This document shows, in pieces, positions 26,048 to 34,735 of a stretch of 64,000 nt of DNA. Position 1 is the stretch's first letter. Each line of letters begins with the position of its first letter. A program made the position numbers and the translations under genes. A model generated the notes under the pieces. That model saw nothing but the letters and a program-made list of their open reading frames with translations. It had not been told where the DNA came from and did not search any database. Source of the DNA: Gemmatimonadota bacterium (GTDB taxonomy: Bacteria > Gemmatimonadota > Gemmatimonadetes > Longimicrobiales > Gaopeijiaceae). The stretch lies in contig JAPPOV010000030.1 in assembly GCA_028873595.1 (NCBI GenBank), positions 1 to 64,000 on the forward strand, in the 5' to 3' direction.

Positions 26048-27805
26048 CTAACTGCCGCCGTTTCTTGGGATTTCGAGCCACTGTCCCGCCGTGATCTGAT
26101 TGCGATCGACCCTGGGGTTCACCTGGAGGATCTCGTCGATCGTGACCCCGTAGCGGCGGGCGATACCGGATAGGTTCTCTCCTCGCTGCACCCGGTGCCG
26201 ATCGTTGAATACCGTCGAGCTCGGCACGGGAGGTGGGGTCTCGGAGACGATGGCTGGGGTCGTACCCGGTGCTCGGCGGAATTCTGCGAGACGGGCGCCG
26301 ATCTGGTTCTCGACTCGTTTCGCACGCGTCTGGGACGGGGAGCCGTTCACCATCAGCGAGAAGGCGAGCCGTTCGCCGTCACGCGACCGGACCATGCCGC
26401 TGAGTGCCGAGACCCCGTCGATCGTTCCGGTCTTCGCGCGAAGGTTGTCGGCGGCGGCCGTGCGGTACATGCGGCCGAGCTCCCGCCTCGTGCCGGCTCG
26501 AGGCAGAGATGCCCAGTACTCCGGCCAGAGTGGGTCATTGCTCATGCGCCGAATCAGGTCCACGAAGGTCGCGGCACTGACCCGATTTCTTCCGGACAGG
26601 CCGGAGCCGTCGCGCTGGCGCAAGCCATCGGTACCGACCCCGAGCGCCACCAGCGTGCGGCGAACGGCTTCGGCACTCGTCTCCGGTGATCCGACACCGG
26701 AGGCTGCGCGCCCGACGGCTCGGAAGATCAACTCAGCGAAGAGATTGTTGCTCTCCTTGTTCACGACGTCCAGATAGTCGGCGAGGGGCCGCGACGTGTG
26801 ACGGGCGAGGATCCGTGCACCCGGGCGGCCGAGTGCAGGAGCGCTGAGGTGTCCGAGGTCCGATTGGAGAGGAAGGTCGACGGTTCGGGTCTCACCCCGA
26901 ACGATGATGCCACGTCCTTCCAGAGCTGCTCGGAACGACGCTCCGACAAAGTCTGCGGGCACGGCGACGGTCATCTGCCGCCATACATCTCGCGAGTTCG
27001 AGGGGATGCGACCGGTGATCCGCACCGGTTCGAGTGGATGGTCTCTCAGGATCGCCAGGCGAGGGCGCGCGCGACCGATCACGGTCTCCGCGGTGTTCTC
27101 GATCTGCAGCGCTGAGTGGGGTGGGACGGTTTCGACGAGCGGCGCCGCTCCAGCCGCGCCCGGGCGGATGCGAAAGGACACCACATTCTCGTTGTAGGAG
27201 AGCGCGGAGATGCCGGCGGTGAAGTGCTCGTTGAGATCTCGCGGCTCCCATCCCTCGGCGCGGAGTGGGCCCGTAAAGAAGGAGGCGTCTGCAACCAGGT
27301 CGCCTTCGATCTCCTCGATCCCAGCGGCCTCCAGGTCATCGATGAGTCTCTGGAAGACTTCGTCCTTTCGGCCGTAGAAGCGATCGGAGATGCCGGGGTC
27401 ACCGGTACCGAAGATCGTCAGGTTTCCCTTGAGCGCACCGTCGCGCACGGTCGCGTCCGACAGGAGATACGTGTGGAAGCGGTAGTCGGGGCCAAGGCGG
27501 TGCAGGGCCGCGGCCGTGGTCAACAGCTTCATGTTCGATGCCGGTGCCAGGGCGCTGTCGGGCGCGATGGCGAACAGCGTGTCGCCCGAGTCCAGAGAGT
27601 ATACCAGGGCTCCCCACTGGGCATCGCCCCACGCGTAGCTGTCGAAGGCCTGCGTCAGTTCCTTCTGGAGTTGCTCGACGTCCTGGGCCTCGCTCCGAAC
27701 CGGTCGGACCACGGAGGCCAGCGTGACCAGCACGAGGACGCTGCGGCACAGGAGAGCCCCGCCCACACGAGCACACTTCATTCGAGAGCGGTAAAGGGGG
27801 ACCAT
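26048..27805 (-). CDS. dacB: D-alanyl-D-alanine carboxypeptidase/endopeptidase (PBP4, S13) with LysM tail
   Basis: Periplasmic class C PBP that trims peptidoglycan peptides, 585 residues with an N-terminal signal. The S13 motifs are ASNMKLLT (SxxK, near 90), KESNNLFAEL (SxN, near 355) and RAKTGTIDG (KTG, near 460), and the PBP4-specific insert is present between the first two. After the enzyme ends (about 510) comes a Pro/Thr linker and one LysM domain (about 535-583: HRVQRGENLSGIARRYGV..). PBP4 proteins usually lack LysM, so this one probably has its own glycan anchor. Starts at 27805 or ATG 27781 are both possible. Confidence 0.92.
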   Translation of the reverse strand: MVPLYRSRMKCARVGGALLCRSVLVLVTLASVVRPVRSEAQDVEQLQKELTQAFDSYAWGDAQWGALVYSLDSGDTLFAIAPDSALAPASNMKLLTTAAALHRLGPDYRFHTYLLSDATVRDGALKGNLTIFGTGDPGISDRFYGRKDEVFQRLIDDLEAAGIEEIEGDLVADASFFTGPLRAEGWEPRDLNEHFTAGISALSYNENVVSFRIRPGAAGAAPLVETVPPHSALQIENTAETVIGRARPRLAILRDHPLEPVRITGRIPSNSRDVWRQMTVAVPADFVGASFRAALEGRGIIVRGETRTVDLPLQSDLGHLSAPALGRPGARILARHTSRPLADYLDVVNKESNNLFAELIFRAVGRAASGVGSPETSAEAVRRTLVALGVGTDGLRQRDGSGLSGRNRVSAATFVDLIRRMSNDPLWPEYWASLPRAGTRRELGRMYRTAAADNLRAKTGTIDGVSALSGMVRSRDGERLAFSLMVNGSPSQTRAKRVENQIGARLAEFRRAPGTTPAIVSETPPPVPSSTVFNDRHRVQRGENLSGIARRYGVTIDEILQVNPRVDRNQITAGQWLEIPRNGGS

Positions 27806-27824
27806 TCGCCTTGTGTGCCCGACG

Positions 27825-28283
27825 TCAGGCCGTGACGGCCGGTTCCTTCGAGGGCAGACAGGCGGGGCAGTATCCTGAGAGTTCGAGGCGATAGCCGGTC
27901 ACGGTGAACTCTCCTGCCGTACCCCGCAGCGCCTCGATCTCACCGCTCGAGATCTCACCTGGAAGATCCAGAACTCGCTCACACGAGACGCATCGGGCGT
28001 GATGATGTGGGTCCGTTCGCCCATCATAGCGGGCGGAGTTGTCCGCGTAGCTCAGCTTGACCGCGAGTCCGCAACCGACCAGGGTTTCGAGGCTCTTGTA
28101 CACGGTCGCCAACGATAGTGCCGGGAGATCCTTCCGGACCGCGAGGAAGACTTCGTCAGCCGTTGGGTGCACGTCGGTGTGAGCGAGGTAGCGGAAGATC
28201 GCCGCGCGCTGTTCCGTGAAACGCTGGCCACTGGCCTCGAGTGCCTCTCGGAGGCGCACATCGGTCGCAGAGTGAGTTGACAT
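27825..28283 (-). CDS. perR: PerR-like Fur-family metalloregulator
   Basis: A 152-residue repressor from ATG 28283; the frame is open much further upstream but only this part is conserved. The winged helix has RFTEQRAAIFRYL and LSLATVYKSLETL. Regulatory metal ligands line up with PerR: His in HPTADEV, Asp in SARYDG, HHH in DPHHHARC, and Asp in ERVLDL, where Fur has Glu. Two CxxC pairs (CVSC and CPAC) form the structural zinc site. A Fur/PerR-type operator lies upstream of the P1B-4 ATPase 2.6 kb away. PerR over Fur or Zur is inferred from these residues. Confidence 0.82.
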   Translation of the reverse strand: MSTHSATDVRLREALEASGQRFTEQRAAIFRYLAHTDVHPTADEVFLAVRKDLPALSLATVYKSLETLVGCGLAVKLSYADNSARYDGRTDPHHHARCVSCERVLDLPGEISSGEIEALRGTAGEFTVTGYRLELSGYCPACLPSKEPAVTA

Positions 28284-28378
28284 ACGGTTTCGCCTGCTCA
28301 CCGTCCAGGGGGACGGAAGGTGGTATTCATGAACGTTACACGACCGCTCGCAAACGTGCCAATGGCGACGTCCGGGGG

Positions 28379-28979
28379 ATGGGCGCTCACACGCGCTTCG
28401 GCGTCGACGCGCCGCCTGTGAATGAGCCGTTCCTGACGCTCGAGCCTCTGATCGACACGCTCCGGGAGGCGATTGCGGGGGTGGGGTGGGAACTCTCGGG
28501 CCTTCAGAAGACGACCAGCCACCAATTCGAAGGACGATGGAAGGGTGAGTCCACCCGCAGCGCCTACCTGTTCTTCCACCGAAGCGACGGTCCGGACTTC
28601 GCCAGTGTCGATGTGTATCTGGATGAAACCAGTCGTGGCATGACCGGAAACGTTGCTCTCGTCGTGGACCTGCGCCCGATGGGCGAGGTCGGGAAAGCCG
28701 AGGATGTGTTGTCGGTTCTGGCGAGCCTGTCCGCCAGGGAACTGCGTGGCGGGCAGCGCAGACCTCTCTCTCCGGTTTCGCATGGACGATGCCGAGGGCG
28801 TTGTAGAAGCCGCCTCCACGGAAGTCCGGTTCAAGGTCCGGCTTCCTGGTTCTGTGATCCGCGGGGGCCGTTCGGCGGCATTTTCGTGGCTCGACGCTGT
28901 GGCATCGGCCTTCGCGGAGATCCTGCGGTCGCCGGAACTGGCTCTCCTGACTGAGGACGATGACGCTCCTTTCGACTAG
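28379..28979 (+). pseudogene. Hypothetical gene interrupted by a frameshift
   Basis: The protein reads well from ATG 28379 (MGAHTRFGVDAPPVNEPF) to about 28752 in one frame, then turns Arg-rich, while sensible sequence continues in the next frame (SADLSLRFRMDDAEGVVEAAS...TEDDDAPFD) to 28979. Removing one G from the GGG at 28751-28753 joins the two into about 199 residues. The product is a soluble alpha/beta protein that I do not recognise. Whether this is a real mutation or a base-call error in a short G run cannot be decided here. It lies between the PerR-like gene and the metal ATPase, on the opposite strand. Confidence 0.6.
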
Positions 28980-29011
28980 GAAACGTCTGGCTCCGGGCCC
29001 TCGCGTCGACG

Positions 29012-30925
29012 TCACGAAGCTCTTCCGTCGGCGAGGAGTCTCAGGCCGTTGAAGACCACGACGACGGTCGACCCTTCGTGCCCGATGACGCCGATCGTGA
29101 GCCCGATCCAGCCCATCAGTGCAGCGAAGACGAGGACCGTCATCATGCTGATCGCGAAGACGAGGTTCTGACGCACGATCCGACGTGTTCGACGACTCAG
29201 GCGGACGGCGTGGGCCAGGCTGGAGAGATCTTCCCCCATGACGACGATGTCCGCCGTCTCGAGAGCGACATCCGTTCCCGCGACCCCGATCGCGATGCCT
29301 ACGTCGGCAATGGCCAGAGCCGGGGCGTCGTTCACACCGTCACCGACCATCGCAATCCCTCCGGGCCCCGGCGTGCTCTCGAGGATCCTGGACTTCTCGT
29401 CCGGGGCCAGACTCGCGTGGATTTCGTCGATCCCGACCCCCGCACCGATGGCCTGAGCGGTCGCCTCCGAATCGCCGGTGAGCATCAGAACTCGTTCGAT
29501 TCCGCTCGCTCTGAGTGCGTCGACGGCCGCCGCAGCGCCTTCCCGAGCATGGTCCTGGATCGCGAATCCGCCCGCGTGGATTCCGTCGATGGAGATGTGA
29601 GCCTGCGTGGCAGCGGGGTGAGAGACCCGAAGTGTCTCCACCACGGAATCATCAAAGCCGGGGGCGTCTGCCTGGACGAAATCCGGCTTGCCCACTCGAA
29701 CGCGACACCCGTTCACGCGAGCTTCGACACCGAGGCCGGCGAAGGACTCGAAATGTGTGGGTTCGTCGATCGTGAGTCCGCGCTCTTTTGCAGCGCGCAC
29801 GATCGAGGCGGCCAGATGGTGCTCCGACCGATGCTCTGCGGCGGCGGCCAGTGCCAGGAGGCGGTCCGGAGACTCCGCTTCAGGGCTGCGCACCGGCTCC
29901 ACCGCCATCACCTCGGGATGCCCGACCGTGACGGTCCCGGTCTTGTCGAGCGCGAAGGTGGTCACGTCTGCCAGCGCATCGATGTGGGCGCCACCCTTGA
30001 AGAGAATCCCGTGCCGGGCGCCATTCGCGACGGCCGACACGATCGTGGCTGGGATCGAGATCACGAGTGCACATGGGGACGCGACCACGAGTAGTGTCAT
30101 GGCCCTGTAGAATGCGGCGTCGAAGCTCCACCCCATGACGCCCCACGGAACCAGGATCGCGAGCCCGGAGGCCAGGATCACACCCGCCGCATACCGGCCT
30201 TCGATCTCCTCGATCCAGCTTTGCGTTGGTGCGCGCGACCCCCGGGCCTCTTCGACCATCGAGATGATCCGCGCCAGAGCGGTCTGGTCGGCAGGGCGGG
30301 TCATCCGGATGTCGAGTGACCCGGATTCGTTGAGCGTACCGGCAAAGACGGAGTCGCCAGAGCGCTTGCCAACGGGCATGGACTCACCCGTGAGCGTCGC
30401 CTCATCCACTGCTGAGGCACCATCTACGACGTGGCCGTCGACCGGAATCCGGTCACCCGGACGAACGCGCACAACGTTACCCGGGCGCAGACTCTCTACG
30501 GCCACGATGCGCTCCTTCCCGTCCTCAAGGAGAACGGCTTCATCGGGGCTCAGTTCGACAAGCGCCTCGATGGAGCGGCGGGTGCGACGAAATGCGAAGG
30601 TCTCGAGCGTATTGCCGAGCGAGAAGAGGAAGAGCAGAACTGCTCCCTCCAGCCAGTGACCGACGACGGCAGCGCCGGCGGCGGCGAGCAGCATGAGGAC
30701 ATCGACGTCCAGTTCACGGCATCTGAGCGCCCTAGCGGCCCTGATCGAGGCGTCCCAGCCCGCCGCGGCGTACGCGAGGACAAGGGCGGGAAAAGAAAGC
30801 GCGGGGAACCCGAGCACAGGAAGCAGCCATCCCGCGATGGTGGCCAGGAATGCCGCGATCGTCGACGCCAGCTGAAGGCCGAGGCGGTCCGGCTCCGTCC
30901 CTTCCACGTCGCAGCAGAGTCCCAT
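29012..30925 (-). CDS. P1B-4-type heavy-metal-exporting P-type ATPase (CoaT/CtpD/PfeT-like)
   Basis: Inner-membrane ATP-driven metal exporter, 637 residues from ATG 30925, just inside the operator. Landmarks are LTGES, the membrane motif SPC (in ASPCALVISIP, about 283) in place of CPC, DKTGT (about 327), GDGVND (about 532) and a terminal-helix HEGST (about 613). SPC plus HEGS(T) defines subgroup P1B-4, which exports Fe(II), Co(II) or Zn. There is no N-terminal metal-binding domain. The P1B HP motif in SEHPLA reads SEHHLA. The PerR-like neighbour and operator favour Fe(II) efflux as with Bacillus PfeT (inference). Confidence 0.9.
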   Translation of the reverse strand: MGLCCDVEGTEPDRLGLQLASTIAAFLATIAGWLLPVLGFPALSFPALVLAYAAAGWDASIRAARALRCRELDVDVLMLLAAAGAAVVGHWLEGAVLLFLFSLGNTLETFAFRRTRRSIEALVELSPDEAVLLEDGKERIVAVESLRPGNVVRVRPGDRIPVDGHVVDGASAVDEATLTGESMPVGKRSGDSVFAGTLNESGSLDIRMTRPADQTALARIISMVEEARGSRAPTQSWIEEIEGRYAAGVILASGLAILVPWGVMGWSFDAAFYRAMTLLVVASPCALVISIPATIVSAVANGARHGILFKGGAHIDALADVTTFALDKTGTVTVGHPEVMAVEPVRSPEAESPDRLLALAAAAEHRSEHHLAASIVRAAKERGLTIDEPTHFESFAGLGVEARVNGCRVRVGKPDFVQADAPGFDDSVVETLRVSHPAATQAHISIDGIHAGGFAIQDHAREGAAAAVDALRASGIERVLMLTGDSEATAQAIGAGVGIDEIHASLAPDEKSRILESTPGPGGIAMVGDGVNDAPALAIADVGIAIGVAGTDVALETADIVVMGEDLSSLAHAVRLSRRTRRIVRQNLVFAISMMTVLVFAALMGWIGLTIGVIGHEGSTVVVVFNGLRLLADGRAS

Positions 30926-30933
30926 GAGTCCCG

Positions 30934-30954
30934 TATCAAGAATGATTCTCGATA
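30934..30954 (-). promoter_or_regulatory. Fur/PerR-type operator at the P1B-4 ATPase start
   Basis: A 21-base near-palindrome, TATCAAGAATGATTCTCGATA on the plus strand, centred at 30944; nine of ten base pairs are complementary. The AAT-N-ATT core matches Fur and PerR boxes. It begins nine bases upstream of the ATPase ATG, so binding would block transcription or initiation, and it lies 112 bases from the divergent acetyl-CoA synthetase start. Confidence 0.72.
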
Positions 30955-31065
30955 AGCTAGCGGCGCGTACGTTCTGATCCAACGGAATCCATGGCTTGCT
31001 CGGGGCACTCCGGTGTGCAGATTGGGCGCATCCGAACCTCAGACCCGTTCCAGCGAGGACATCGA

Positions 31066-33021
31066 ATGAGTGATGCCGGCGAATTCGACGCACTGCTTCA
31101 AGAAGACCGCCGCTTTCCGCCTTCCGAAGCGTTTTCCAGGCAGGCGAATCTCAGTGACGCCACGGTGTACGATCGTGCTACCGGAGATCCCGAGGCGTAC
31201 TGGTCCGAGTGGGCTGAGCAGTTGGACTGGTTCGAGCCCTGGCATACGGTTCTGGAATGGACGCCTCCGCACGCCAAGTGGTTCCTCGGCGGAAAGTTGA
31301 ACGTCGCATACAACTGCCTGGATCGGCACGTCGAAGCAGGCCGGGGTGACCGCACCGCCTTGATCTGGGAGGGAGAGCCGGGTGACACACGCACGTACAG
31401 CTACACGGAGCTGCATCGCGAGGTCTCGCGGTTCGCGAATGTGCTGAGAGGCCTCGGCGTCGATAAGGGCGATCGGGTCACGATCTACCTTCCCATGATC
31501 CCCGAAGCCGCGATCGCGATGCTCGCGTGTACGCGGATCGGCGCGGTTCACTCCGTCGTCTTCGGAGGCTTCAGTCCGGACTCGCTCGCCGATCGGAACA
31601 ATGATGCGGCGTCGAAAGTGCTGATCACCGCGGATGGTGGTTGGCGTCGGGGGGGCGTGGTGCCCCTCAAGGCGAATGCCGACGCAGCTCTCGAGCAGTC
31701 ACCCACGATTGAACACGTGGTCGTCGTGGCACGTGGGGGAGCGCTCACGGAGCAGACTTCGGTCACGATGAAGAACGGACGAGACCATTGGTATCACGAT
31801 CTGATGGCCGAAGTGTCGGGCGATTGCCCGGCCGCCCAGATGGACGCGGAAGACACGCTATTCATTCTCTATACGTCCGGGACGACCGGTAAGCCCAAGG
31901 GCGTCGTGCACACGACCGGCGGGTACCTGACGCAGGCGTACGCGACGACCAAGGCGGTCTTCGACCTCAAGGACGACGACGTCTATTGGTGCACCGCCGA
32001 CGTCGGCTGGATTACAGGTCACAGCTACATCGTGTATGGTCCGCTCGCGAACTGCGCCCAGGTCGTCATGTATGAGGGTGCGCCGGATACGCCCGACCGT
32101 GGACGATTCTGGCAGCTTTGCGAGAAATACGGCGTGACCATCTTCTACACCGCACCGACTGCAATTCGCGCCTTCATGCGGTGGGGTGACGAGTGGCCGG
32201 CCAAGTCGGACCTCTCCTCGTTGCGTCTCCTCGGCACGGTCGGCGAGCCGATCAACCCCGAGGCCTGGATGTGGTACCATGAGGTGATTGGCGGTGAGCG
32301 CTGCCCCATCGTCGACACGTGGTGGCAGACGGAGACCGGGGCGATCATGATCACGCCGCTCCCGGGTCTCACGGAGACCAAGCCTGGCACTGCGACGCAC
32401 GCTTTCCCCGGGATCGAGGTCGGGATTCTGGACGAAGCCGGCGAAGACACTACAGCGGGGTATCTCGCGATCACCGCGCCGTGGCCGTCCATGCTTCGCA
32501 CCGTCTGGGGTGACGAGCAGCGGTTCAAGGACACGTACTGGTCCAAGTGGCCCAACGTGTATTTCCCAGGTGACGGGGCAAAACTCGACGAGGACGGGTA
32601 TCTGTGGATCCTGGGGCGAGTGGATGACGTGCTGAATGTGGCCGGACATCGCATCGGAACGATGGAGGTCGAGAGTGCGCTTGTGGATCATCCCGCAGTT
32701 GTCGAATCCGCCGTCGTCGGGAAGGCCCACGAGATCAAGGGTGAGTCGATCGCCGCGTTCGTTACGCTGAGGGAGGGGATCGATGGGAGTGACGAGCTTC
32801 TGGCGGAACTCCGCAATCACGTTGGGGCGAAGATCGGGGCCATCGCAAAGCCGGAGATGGTCGTCTTCACGGCGGACCTTCCGAAGACACGGTCCGGGAA
32901 GATCATGCGGCGCCTGCTACGGGACATCGCCGAAGGCCGGGCAGTAGGCGATACGACGACGCTCGCTGATCCTGCGGTGGTGAAGAAGCTGCAGGAAATG
33001 CACGAGGAAGAGGAAGGCTGA
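31066..33021 (+). CDS. acs: Acetyl-CoA synthetase (AMP-forming)
   Basis: Converts acetate, ATP and CoA to acetyl-CoA. 651 residues from ATG 31066, preceded by GAGGA at the right distance. Typical Acs features are [24 protein letters not shown], the loop [11 protein letters not shown] (about 269-279), the acetate/adenine segment [42 protein letters not shown], and an intact A10 motif [12 protein letters not shown] with the acetylatable lysine. Divergent from the metal ATPase. Confidence 0.96.
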   Translation: MSDAGEFDALLQEDRRFPPSEAFSRQANLSDATVYDRATGDPEAYWSEWAEQLDWFEPWHTVLEWTPPHAKWFLGGKLNVAYNCLDRHVEAGRGDRTALIWEGEPGDTRTYSYTELHREVSRFANVLRGLGVDKGDRVTIYLPMIPEAAIAMLACTRIGAVHSVVFGGFSPDSLADRNNDAASKVLITADGGWRRGGVVPLKANADAALEQSPTIEHVVVVARGGALTEQTSVTMKNGRDHWYHDLMAEVSGDCPAAQMDAEDTLFILYTSGTTGKPKGVVHTTGGYLTQAYATTKAVFDLKDDDVYWCTADVGWITGHSYIVYGPLANCAQVVMYEGAPDTPDRGRFWQLCEKYGVTIFYTAPTAIRAFMRWGDEWPAKSDLSSLRLLGTVGEPINPEAWMWYHEVIGGERCPIVDTWWQTETGAIMITPLPGLTETKPGTATHAFPGIEVGILDEAGEDTTAGYLAITAPWPSMLRTVWGDEQRFKDTYWSKWPNVYFPGDGAKLDEDGYLWILGRVDDVLNVAGHRIGTMEVESALVDHPAVVESAVVGKAHEIKGESIAAFVTLREGIDGSDELLAELRNHVGAKIGAIAKPEMVVFTADLPKTRSGKIMRRLLRDIAEGRAVGDTTTLADPAVVKKLQEMHEEEEG

Positions 33022-33081
33022 GCCGAGCGCATCGCTGCCCGATGCGGTTGTGGGCGTCGAGGTGGGACGCGGTCCGGGTCG

Positions 33082-33906
33082 CTAGTCCTCGGCGAAGGGA
33101 TCCGCTATGGGGGGCGCTTTGTTCGCCCGTTCCTCGGCTGACTTTTCCTTGATCTTCCGCGCCGGTACGCCGACGTAAACCCAGTGGGGTTCGGTGCTCC
33201 GGGTCAGCATCGAGCCTGCACCGACCATGGAGTCGTCGGCTACATGAGTACCGGCGAGGACCGTGGCATGGTAGGTGATGCGTGCGCCCCTGCCGATCAC
33301 CGTCTTCGGCAGGTAGACGATCCGTCCGTCGACGATGTTGTGCGAGTGTGAATACACGTTCGCGAAGTCCGAGACGGACGAACCGTTCCCGATCTCGATC
33401 CCTCCACGGTCGTCGAGAAGCACGTGACGGTGAATCACGACACCGTCGCCGACCTCCATGTTGTAGCCGAACGAGAAGCGCACGTGAGTGAACGCCTTGA
33501 AGTTCGTTCCGCACGAGGCGAACACATGTTTGGCGAGTATGCGTCGGAAGCGAATGCCCAGCTCTATGTTTTCACCGAGCGCGCTTCGATCGAACATCTC
33601 CCACAGCCACAGAAGGGGTTTGCGGGGCGTGTACCGAGCGAGATCGATCTCCTCGTAGTACTCGGGCTCGAGGGTGACGTTGCGCGGATCCAGCTGGGCG
33701 AGTGCGACCTGACCGGTGTGTGAGAGGCTGGCGGTGTCGGAAGCAGTCAGGCCCGGAAAATAAATGTCCGCCAGAATGGTTCGACACAGATCGTCCCGAT
33801 CACAGTCCGGATCATCCAGGGATTCCCTCAGCCATGCGAGCCACTCGTCGTAGAGGGATTTGGCGCCGTCGGCGACGGGCACGGGGCGGAGCGGAAAGAA
33901 AGACAT
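33082..33906 (-). CDS. Hexapeptide-repeat (left-handed beta-helix) acyltransferase
   Basis: A 274-residue protein. The first 110 residues are mostly helical (SLYDEWLAWLRESL, CRTILADIYFPGL), and the rest is a hexapeptide-repeat beta-helix (NMEVGDGVVIHRHVLLDDRGGIEIGNGSSVSDFANVYSHSHN...GARITYHATVLAG), with a His-containing loop and a closing VYVGVPARKI, as in the maltose/galactoside/serine O-acetyltransferase group. The acceptor is unknown. It is monocistronic and convergent with acs. The helical head is longer than in plain maltose acetyltransferases. Confidence 0.82.
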   Translation of the reverse strand: MSFFPLRPVPVADGAKSLYDEWLAWLRESLDDPDCDRDDLCRTILADIYFPGLTASDTASLSHTGQVALAQLDPRNVTLEPEYYEEIDLARYTPRKPLLWLWEMFDRSALGENIELGIRFRRILAKHVFASCGTNFKAFTHVRFSFGYNMEVGDGVVIHRHVLLDDRGGIEIGNGSSVSDFANVYSHSHNIVDGRIVYLPKTVIGRGARITYHATVLAGTHVADDSMVGAGSMLTRSTEPHWVYVGVPARKIKEKSAEERANKAPPIADPFAED

Positions 33907-34047
33907 GGCAGGAGCTTATCCGGATTGAGGTGTGTGGCAAGACGTTCGGACATGCTGAACCACGGACCTGCTGTCCTCGTAGGGTTTTTCGGGCCCTCAT
34001 GTGCCCATTAGACTTACCGAAACGCTCCAGCCAACAGCGTCACGACT

Positions 34048-34509
34048 ATGCACGACGTCCTTCGCCAACGCCTGATCCGCAAGATCGAAAGTCTTCCGGA
34101 CGAGCAGATTTACCAGGTCCTCGACTATATCGAGTTTCTCGAGTCGAAGTATGCAGGCCAGATTGATGTCGAGGCGTCCGGGCTTCAGAAGTTCGCTGAG
34201 GGCCTCGAAGACAAGCTCCGGCGGCGGGCTGTGAGTCCCACGACGATCCGTGAGGCGTTCCAGTTGATCTCGGCCGCCGACCGCGTGTTGTCGGGCGTGT
34301 CCTCCGCCGGACGCCAGATCCTGAACGACCTGAACACGGTGATCGAGGCCGACACGGGAGAAAACGCCGCGGACCAAGGCGCAGCACAGCGCATCGAGGC
34401 GGACCCGCGTAAACGCAAGAGTTCTGGCCCCGAGGTCGCGTCCGCAACATCGAAGGACACCGAGTCACCACCCCAGCCCGGCGATGCGGAGGGGGTCGCC
34501 GACAGCTAG
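34048..34509 (+). CDS. Hypothetical protein with DUF2281-like N-terminus
   Basis: A 153-residue protein. The first 40 residues (RLIRKIESLPDEQIYQVLDYIEFLESKYAG) match the helical pattern of DUF2281-type proteins, often antitoxin-like or small regulators. Residues about 40-105 are further helices (AFQLISAADRVLSGVSSAGRQILNDLNTVIEAD), and the last 45 are charged and disordered. No toxin gene is adjacent, so I do not call a toxin-antitoxin pair. The upstream 141-base gap holds no clear promoter. Confidence 0.6.
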   Translation: MHDVLRQRLIRKIESLPDEQIYQVLDYIEFLESKYAGQIDVEASGLQKFAEGLEDKLRRRAVSPTTIREAFQLISAADRVLSGVSSAGRQILNDLNTVIEADTGENAADQGAAQRIEADPRKRKSSGPEVASATSKDTESPPQPGDAEGVADS

Positions 34510-34660
34510 TCGGCCCCGTCCTGGGGCTGTCGCGCCCACCGATCGTGGGGGGACAGACCTGAATGCGATTGCTCTGGCCCGAGGTGTGGCGTTGACGATG
34601 TCCGGGAGTCCGTCTATCGTCTCGGATGGAACCCATGAAGGCTCATTACGAGCATGAATT

Positions 34661-34716
34661 CGCCCGCTTTGCGAGGCCCGGATCACCGGGCGCGCGGAGA
34701 CGGGCGCTCGTTTTTT
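34661..34716 (+). promoter_or_regulatory. Structured leader with T-run before guaB
   Basis: Nested inverted repeats, CGCCCG (34661-34666) with CGGGCG (34701-34706) around GCCCGG/CCGGGC (34676-34681, 34686-34691, loop ATCA), are followed by six Ts at 34711-34716. The T-run ends 19 bases before the guaB ATG. It may be a terminator for the upstream gene or an attenuator of guaB. Confidence 0.35.
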
Positions 34717-34735
34717 CTCAAAGGCCGAATCGTCT

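Noticed and set aside
28298-28834. Minus-strand open frame opposite the frameshifted gene
   Set aside because: The plus-strand frames give more protein-like sequence on both sides of the frame break.
29078-30094. Plus-strand open frame of 338 codons opposite the P1B-4 ATPase
   Set aside because: Composition is that of an antisense shadow; the ATPase motifs on the other strand are decisive.
34048-34509. Antitoxin of a toxin-antitoxin pair
   Set aside because: The DUF2281-like start is suggestive, but no toxin-like gene lies beside it.
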